From positions 620,001-684,000 of the forward strand of contig CAWIEF010000002.1 of the NCBI GenBank assembly GCA_963835135.1: a stretch of DNA of 64,000 nucleotides, written 5' to 3'. Position 1 is the first letter of the stretch, and the number at the start of each line of letters is the position of its first letter. A program made the position numbers and the translations under genes. Source of the DNA: JAVVHH01 sp963835135. GTDB taxonomy: Bacteria > Pseudomonadota > Alphaproteobacteria > Acetobacterales > Acetobacteraceae. Positions 60,268 to 64,000 of the stretch are shown one piece after another. The notes under the pieces were generated by a model that worked only from the letters and a program-made list of their open reading frames with translations, searched no databases and was not told where the DNA came from.

Positions 60268-60974
60268 GCGAGCTGGAGCTTACCGATCTGGTGGTCTCAT
60301 ATGGGCGGACGGAGGCGGTTCGGGGCGTGAGCCTGATGGTCCCGACAGGTCAGGTGGTGGCGCTGATCGGGGCGAACGGCGCGGGCAAGACGACGATCAT
60401 GCGGACGATCTCGGGCTTGCTGCGGCCGCGGTCGGGGCGGGTTCGGTTCGATGGCGCCGACATCACGGGGTGGCGGGCGCATCGGATCGCGGCGGCCGGG
60501 CTGTTGCAGGTCCCGGAGGGACGGCAGTGCTTCGGCGAGCTGACGGTCGCGGAAAATCTGGCGCTCGGAGCGTATCTGGTGCCCGCGCGGGCAGAGATCG
60601 CGCGGCGGCGGGACGGGGTACTGGCCCGGTTCCCGCGGCTGGCGGAGCGGCTGGAGCAATTGGCCGGATCGCTGTCGGGTGGCGAGCAGCAGATGCTGGC
60701 GATCGGGCGGGCGCTGATGGGGGCACCCCGGCTACTGCTGCTGGACGAGCCGAGCATGGGTCTGGCGCCGCTTTTCGTGGAGGAGATCTTCGCCATCGTC
60801 GCGAGCCTCAGGCGCGAGGGAACGACGATCATGCTGGTCGAGCAAAACGCGTCGGCGGCGCTGGAGATCGCGGACGAGGCGTATGTGTTGGAGACCGGGC
60901 GCGTGGTGTTGTCCGGAGCGGCGTCCGTCGTGGCGGAGGATGCGGGCGTGGTGGCGGCGTATTTGGGCGGGTGA
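60264..60974 (+). CDS. livF: ABC transporter ATP-binding protein LivF
   Basis: 236-residue ATPase with Walker A GANGAGKTTIMRTISG, Q-loop QVPEGRQCFGELTV, signature LSGGEQQMLAIGRALM, Walker B LLLLDEPSMGLAP and switch MLVEQNASAALE. It is the last gene of livHMGF, starting with an ATG that overlaps the livG stop. It is the same length as the CTG-started LivF at 16104, which supports that start choice. Confidence 0.94.
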   Translation: MSELELTDLVVSYGRTEAVRGVSLMVPTGQVVALIGANGAGKTTIMRTISGLLRPRSGRVRFDGADITGWRAHRIAAAGLLQVPEGRQCFGELTVAENLALGAYLVPARAEIARRRDGVLARFPRLAERLEQLAGSLSGGEQQMLAIGRALMGAPRLLLLDEPSMGLAPLFVEEIFAIVASLRREGTTIMLVEQNASAALEIADEAYVLETGRVVLSGAASVVAEDAGVVAAYLGG

Positions 60975-61011
60975 GCGCTGGAATGGTGAGAGCGCGGCTC
61001 TTTGTTCTGAC

Positions 61012-61057
61012 GAGCATTACTCTCGACTGGGTGGTTCCACCCGGTCGAGAAATGCTC
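61012..61057. repeat. Long stable inverted repeat between livF and asd
   Basis: GAGCATT (61012-61018) pairs with AATGCTC (61051-61057). Inside it, CTCGAC-T-GGGTGG pairs with CCACCC-G-GTCGAG around a two-base centre. The near-perfect cruciform of ~46 bases is not followed by a T-run, so it looks more like a dispersed palindromic element than a classical terminator. It may still protect or end the livHMGF transcript. Confidence 0.7.
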
Positions 61058-61102
61058 TAGGCGATACGATCGCACTTCACAGCGAGGCCGCCGTCGATCT
61101 GG

Positions 61103-61118
61103 CTTGCCCCGTGGCAAG
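61103..61118. promoter_or_regulatory. Small hairpin in the asd leader
   Basis: CTTGCC (61103-61108), loop CCGT, GGCAAG (61113-61118) lies about 50 bases before the asd start. It could be an attenuator-like or operator element; no leader peptide or riboswitch fold was recognised in the 192-base gap. Confidence 0.25.
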
Positions 61119-61166
61119 TTGAGGATTAGGTCAGCCGCTCGCGCGGCATGCGCAACGGAGTAGATC

Positions 61167-62189
61167 ATGACCTATCGGGTTGCCGTGGTCGGCGCGACCG
61201 GCGCGGTTGGACGGGAGATTCTGAAGACCCTTCATGAGCGGCGCTTTCCGGTCACGGAGGTAGTGGCCCTGGCGTCGGCCCGCTCGGTCGGCCAGCAGGT
61301 CAGCTTCGGCGAGAAGCAGGTGTTGAAGGTGCAGAGCCTGGAAAAGTTCGACTTCGCCGGCATCGACATCGGGCTGTTCAGCCCGGGGGCGGCGATCTCG
61401 GCGGTGCATGCGCCGCGGGCGGCCAAGACCGGGTGCCTGGTGATCGACAATACGAGCCAGTTCCGCATGGATCCGGACGTGCCGCTGGTCGTGCCGGAGG
61501 TCAATCCGGAGGCGCTGGCCGACATCAAGCGCGGGATCGTGGCGAACCCGAACTGCTCGACGATCCAGATGGTGGTGGCGCTCAAGCCGCTGCACGACCG
61601 GTTCCGGGTCAAGCGGGTGGTCGTGGCGACCTATCAGTCGGTGTCCGGCGCGGGCAAGGAGGGGATGGACGAGCTGTGGTCGCAGTCGCGGGCGCTGCAC
61701 GTCAACGACCCGGTGACGCCCCAGGAGTTCACCAAGCCGATCGCGTTCAACGTCATCCCGCACATCGACAGCTTCATGGACGATGGCTCGACCAAGGAAG
61801 AGTGGAAGATGGTGGTCGAAACCAAGAAGATCCTCGATCCGGCGATCAAGGTTGCGGCGACCTGTGTGCGGGTACCGGTGTTCATCGGCCACTCGGAGGC
61901 GATCACCGTCGAGTTCGAGCGTCCGGTGACCGTTGCCGAGGCGCGGGCGGCGCTACGGGAGGCGCCGGGCGTGGTGGTGCAGGATCTAAGGGAGGATGGC
62001 GGTTATACGACGCCGATCGACTGCGTCGGGGAGGATGCAACCTACGTCAGCCGGATCCGCCTCGATCCGACGGTGCCGAACGGGCTGCAGTTCTGGTGCG
62101 TTTCCGACAACCTGCGGAAAGGTGCGGCGCTGAATGCCGTGCAGATCGCCGAGATGGTCGTGCGGCGGAAGCTGTTGAAGGCGGCTTAG
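61167..62189 (+). CDS. asd: Aspartate-semialdehyde dehydrogenase
   Basis: 340-residue enzyme reducing aspartyl phosphate to the semialdehyde, the branch point for Lys/diaminopimelate, Thr and Met. It has the NADP motif VAVVGATGAVGREILKTL at the N-terminus, the catalytic cysteine C130 in IVANPNCSTIQM, the substrate segment YQSVSGAGKEGMDEL and VRVPVFIGHSEAITVEFE with the active-site His. GGAG lies 6 bases before ATG 61167. It is convergent with trxA across a perfect palindrome. Confidence 0.97.
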   Translation: MTYRVAVVGATGAVGREILKTLHERRFPVTEVVALASARSVGQQVSFGEKQVLKVQSLEKFDFAGIDIGLFSPGAAISAVHAPRAAKTGCLVIDNTSQFRMDPDVPLVVPEVNPEALADIKRGIVANPNCSTIQMVVALKPLHDRFRVKRVVVATYQSVSGAGKEGMDELWSQSRALHVNDPVTPQEFTKPIAFNVIPHIDSFMDDGSTKEEWKMVVETKKILDPAIKVAATCVRVPVFIGHSEAITVEFERPVTVAEARAALREAPGVVVQDLREDGGYTTPIDCVGEDATYVSRIRLDPTVPNGLQFWCVSDNLRKGAALNAVQIAEMVVRRKLLKAA

Positions 62190-62210
62190 CTTCGTCGCCG
62201 AAGACCTCGG

Positions 62211-62241
62211 CGGCACCCTCTCCCGGCGGGAGAGGGTGCCG
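62211..62241. terminator. Perfect 31-base palindrome, bidirectional terminator; fourth member of the dispersed repeat
   Basis: A 15-base arm (62211-62225) beginning CGGCACCCTCTCCCG is exactly complementary to 62227-62241 around G62226. It lies between the convergent asd and trxA stops and shares the CCCTCTCCCG core with the repeats at 26068 and 29489. No long T-run is present, so termination in both directions is inferred from stem strength and location. Confidence 0.65.
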
Positions 62242-62250
62242 AAGGAAGGC

Positions 62251-62577
62251 CTAGATGGAGTTGGCGACCCACGTCTTGAGTTCGCTCTTGGGCGCCGCGC
62301 CGACCTTGGTCGCGGAGGGCTTGCCGTCCTTGAACAGGATGAGCGTGGGAATGCCGCGGACGCCATAGGTGTTGGGCGACATCGGGTTGTCGTCGATGTT
62401 GATCTTGGCCACGGTGACCTTGCCGGCGTATTCGGCGGCGATCTCCTCCAGGGCCGGCGCGATCATCTTGCAGGGGCCGCACCATTCGGCCCAGAAATCG
62501 ACCAGAACCGGCTCTTTGGAGTCCAGTACCTGAGACTTGAAGCTGGCATCGTCGACGGCAACGGTGTTCTGGCCCAT
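62251..62577 (-). CDS. trxA: Thioredoxin
   Basis: 108-residue cytoplasmic dithiol reductase. The redox site WCGPCK is at residues 32-37 (FWAEWCGPCKMIAPALEEIA), and the cis-Pro loop is in YGVRGIPTLILFKDGK. GGAGG lies about 6 bases upstream of ATG 62577 on the minus strand. It is downstream of addA with a 54-base gap, an arrangement also found in other alphaproteobacteria. Confidence 0.97.
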   Translation of the reverse strand: MGQNTVAVDDASFKSQVLDSKEPVLVDFWAEWCGPCKMIAPALEEIAAEYAGKVTVAKINIDDNPMSPNTYGVRGIPTLILFKDGKPSATKVGAAPKSELKTWVANSI

Positions 62578-62600
62578 GGCGGCCTCCTGGTTACAGCGTG

Positions 62601-62619
62601 ATCGAATAGATGGTTCGAT
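62601..62619. repeat. Small inverted repeat between addA and trxA
   Basis: ATCGAA (62601-62606) and TTCGAT (62614-62619) flank a 7-base loop in the 54-base addA-trxA gap. It may be a weak hairpin or operator. Confidence 0.35.
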
Positions 62620-62631
62620 TCTCCGATCCGA

Positions 62632-64000
62632 TCAAGCAGGCGGGGCATGCGCGTCCAGCAGGTCGGAGGGGAGCGGCATGATGACCGGGCCCGCCGTCCA
62701 GACCAGGGCGCATTCGATATCGCGGCCCGGATAGATGCCGCGCAGGACGGCGCGGTAGGCGGCGAGTTGGCGAAGGTAGAGGACGGGGGTTCGAGCCACC
62801 GCCTTCGGCGCGTCGCGGCCGGATTTGTAGTCCACCAGCAGCACGCGGTCAGGAAGGACGGCCATACGGTCGACGGTGCCGGTGATGACGGTCTGGCCGA
62901 CGACGCCCGTGAGTGGTTGTTCGGCGCGGCTGCCGGGGGCGAAGAGGGGCGCGAGAGCCGGGTCGTGCAGGACTCCGAGGGTCTGGGCAAGCATGGTGGC
63001 CGCATCGGCTGCATCGAGGGATTGGCGGGCGAGGAAGGTGGCGGCGGCGGCCTCCCAATCCGCTTCGGGCAGCGAGGGGAGGTGTTGCAGGAGCGTGTGC
63101 ACGAGAGTGCCGCGGCGGAACGCGTCGCGCTTGTCGGGGCGGGGCGAGGCGGCGTTGGGGACCGGACCGAAAGCGATCTCGCCGGGGCGGCTGGGGGCGA
63201 GCGGGATCGGGAGCGCGGGCTCGGGCGGTGGGGGCGCGGGGGTCCAATCACCCGGCCGGCCGGCCCAGGCTGGAAGTGGCGCGCGATTGGGGTTGGTGTT
63301 CTCGGCCCGCCGTGTGGCGGGGCGGGTCTGGGCGCACTCGCTCATGAGGGTGTCCCCCGGCCACTGAAGCGTCGTGACCGGGTCCGGTTGTGCATCGAGG
63401 GCGGCGAAACCACGTTGGATGAGACGGTACCAACTCTCGTCCTTGAGACCGTTGCGGGTCTCCCACCCGCAGATCACGAGGCGGTCTTCGGCCCGGGTGA
63501 GCGCGACGTAGAGCAGGCGGTTGTATTCCTGCATGCGGCGGGCCGTGTCGGCGGCGCGCAGTTTGGTCCAGCGGGGGCCACCCATGGTCTTGCGTGGCGC
63601 CCATAGCGGAACGCAGAGATGATCGGACGCCGGGTCGCCCGCCCAGACGAACGGTTCGTCGTCCGGCGGCAGCGCGGTCGTGTCGGGGAGGATGACGATC
63701 GGGGCTTGCAGGCCCTTGGCGCCGTGGACCGTCATGACCCGGACGGCGGACCCGGCGGATCCGGCCTCGCGCTTGATGGTCGCGCCGGAACGGCGGATCC
63801 AGTGGACGAAACCCTGGAGCGAGGGCGGGTGGGTGCGGCCATAGTCCAGCGCGGCGCCGAGCAATTCGTCGAGCGGTTCGGCGGCTTCGGCGCCGAGCCG
63901 GGCGAGCAGGCGGGCGCGGCCGCCGAGCGGGCCGAGAAGTTCGGCCAAGAGCGCATGCGGGGTGACGTGGTCGGCGCGGCTGGAGAGCGCGGCGAGAAAG
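62632..64000 (-). CDS. addA: Double-strand break repair helicase-nuclease AddA, C-terminal part (5' end outside window)
   Basis: The frame is open to the window edge, so about 456 C-terminal residues are seen. UvrD-like helicase motifs V and VI are present: VRVMTVHGAKGLQAPIVILPD and NRLLYVALTRAEDRLVICG. A Pro-rich linker (~residues 240-280 of the fragment) leads to the RecB-like nuclease domain, with RRGTLVHTLLQHLP, TVDRMAVLPDRVLLVDYKSGRD (catalytic Asp and the DYK motif) and YLRQLAAYRAVL. This domain order is that of alphaproteobacterial AddA, partner of AddB in RecA loading and repair. trxA follows. Confidence 0.93.
   Translation of the reverse strand, partial: FLAALSSRADHVTPHALLAELLGPLGGRARLLARLGAEAAEPLDELLGAALDYGRTHPPSLQGFVHWIRRSGATIKREAGSAGSAVRVMTVHGAKGLQAPIVILPDTTALPPDDEPFVWAGDPASDHLCVPLWAPRKTMGGPRWTKLRAADTARRMQEYNRLLYVALTRAEDRLVICGWETRNGLKDESWYRLIQRGFAALDAQPDPVTTLQWPGDTLMSECAQTRPATRRAENTNPNRAPLPAWAGRPGDWTPAPPPPEPALPIPLAPSRPGEIAFGPVPNAASPRPDKRDAFRRGTLVHTLLQHLPSLPEADWEAAAATFLARQSLDAADAATMLAQTLGVLHDPALAPLFAPGSRAEQPLTGVVGQTVITGTVDRMAVLPDRVLLVDYKSGRDAPKAVARTPVLYLRQLAAYRAVLRGIYPGRDIECALVWTAGPVIMPLPSDLLDAHAPPA

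Noticed and set aside
1..64000. Prophage, transposase, integrase, toxin-antitoxin or defence system
   Set aside because: No gene with such motifs was seen; the only repeat-like DNA is short palindromes and two coding tandem repeats. No tRNA or rRNA gene was recognised in any gap.

Overview
The window is GC-rich (roughly two thirds G+C) chromosomal DNA with densely packed genes, many overlapping stop/start codons (ATGA, GTGA, TTGA, TGATG) and frequent GTG/TTG starts. The gene content (mrcA-prfB pair, addA-trxA, a Zur-type Fur protein, many Liv, Dpp and Pot/Ssu-type ABC importers, class III cyclase with TPRs, MR/MLE enolase) points to a heterotrophic alphaproteobacterium, plausibly Rhodospirillales/Acetobacteraceae-like. 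This placement is an inference from reading; no database was searched. No rRNA, tRNA, CRISPR array or insertion sequence was seen, and no stretch above 300 bases lacks a gene.

Layout. 1-9.4 kb is mostly housekeeping: the 3' end of a PBP1A gene, prfB with its programmed +1 frameshift, a small membrane protein, a DsbA-fold isomerase, a Zur/Fur regulator, ilvE (frameshifted), a GarR-like dehydrogenase, an M20 amidohydrolase, hemB and a short-chain dehydrogenase. 9.5-16.1 kb holds a chemoreceptor, an orphan Pot-type ATPase, a damaged enoyl-CoA hydratase gene, a serine hydrolase, a small monooxygenase, a 55-codon gene and an Fpg/Nei glycosylase.

16.1-36.4 kb is a run of 19 minus-strand genes. It encodes three complete ABC importers (Pot-like, Dpp-like and Liv-like), two NtaA/EmoA-type FMN monooxygenases and two DAO-type FAD oxidases. 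The combination resembles uptake and oxidative N-dealkylation of an aminated, organic-acid-like substrate. A good sigma-54 (-24/-12) match sits in front of its livK gene. A divergent M24 peptidase, an orphan LivK and a type I-secreted beta-helix protein follow (36.5-40.6 kb).

40.6-51.8 kb is mixed metabolism: enoyl-CoA hydratase, enolase-superfamily dehydratase, GT4 glycosyltransferase, purH, a second serine hydrolase, an Ssu/Tau-type ABC importer with a divergent binding protein, an SDR, a YdcF-like protein and exonuclease III. 51.9-61.0 kb contains a livK-YghU pair and a livHMGF operon. They are separated by an unusual block: a cyclase/TPR protein, a vanadium-haloperoxidase/PAP2-type protein, and a bacterial glutamic peptidase (G1, eqolisin fold) with both catalytic residues. 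The window ends with asd, a perfect bidirectional terminator, trxA and the 3' part of addA.

Six frame disruptions occur in four genes (ilvE, an enoyl-CoA hydratase, one FAD oxidase, the G1 peptidase). At least two lie at homopolymer runs, so sequencing or assembly error is a real possibility.
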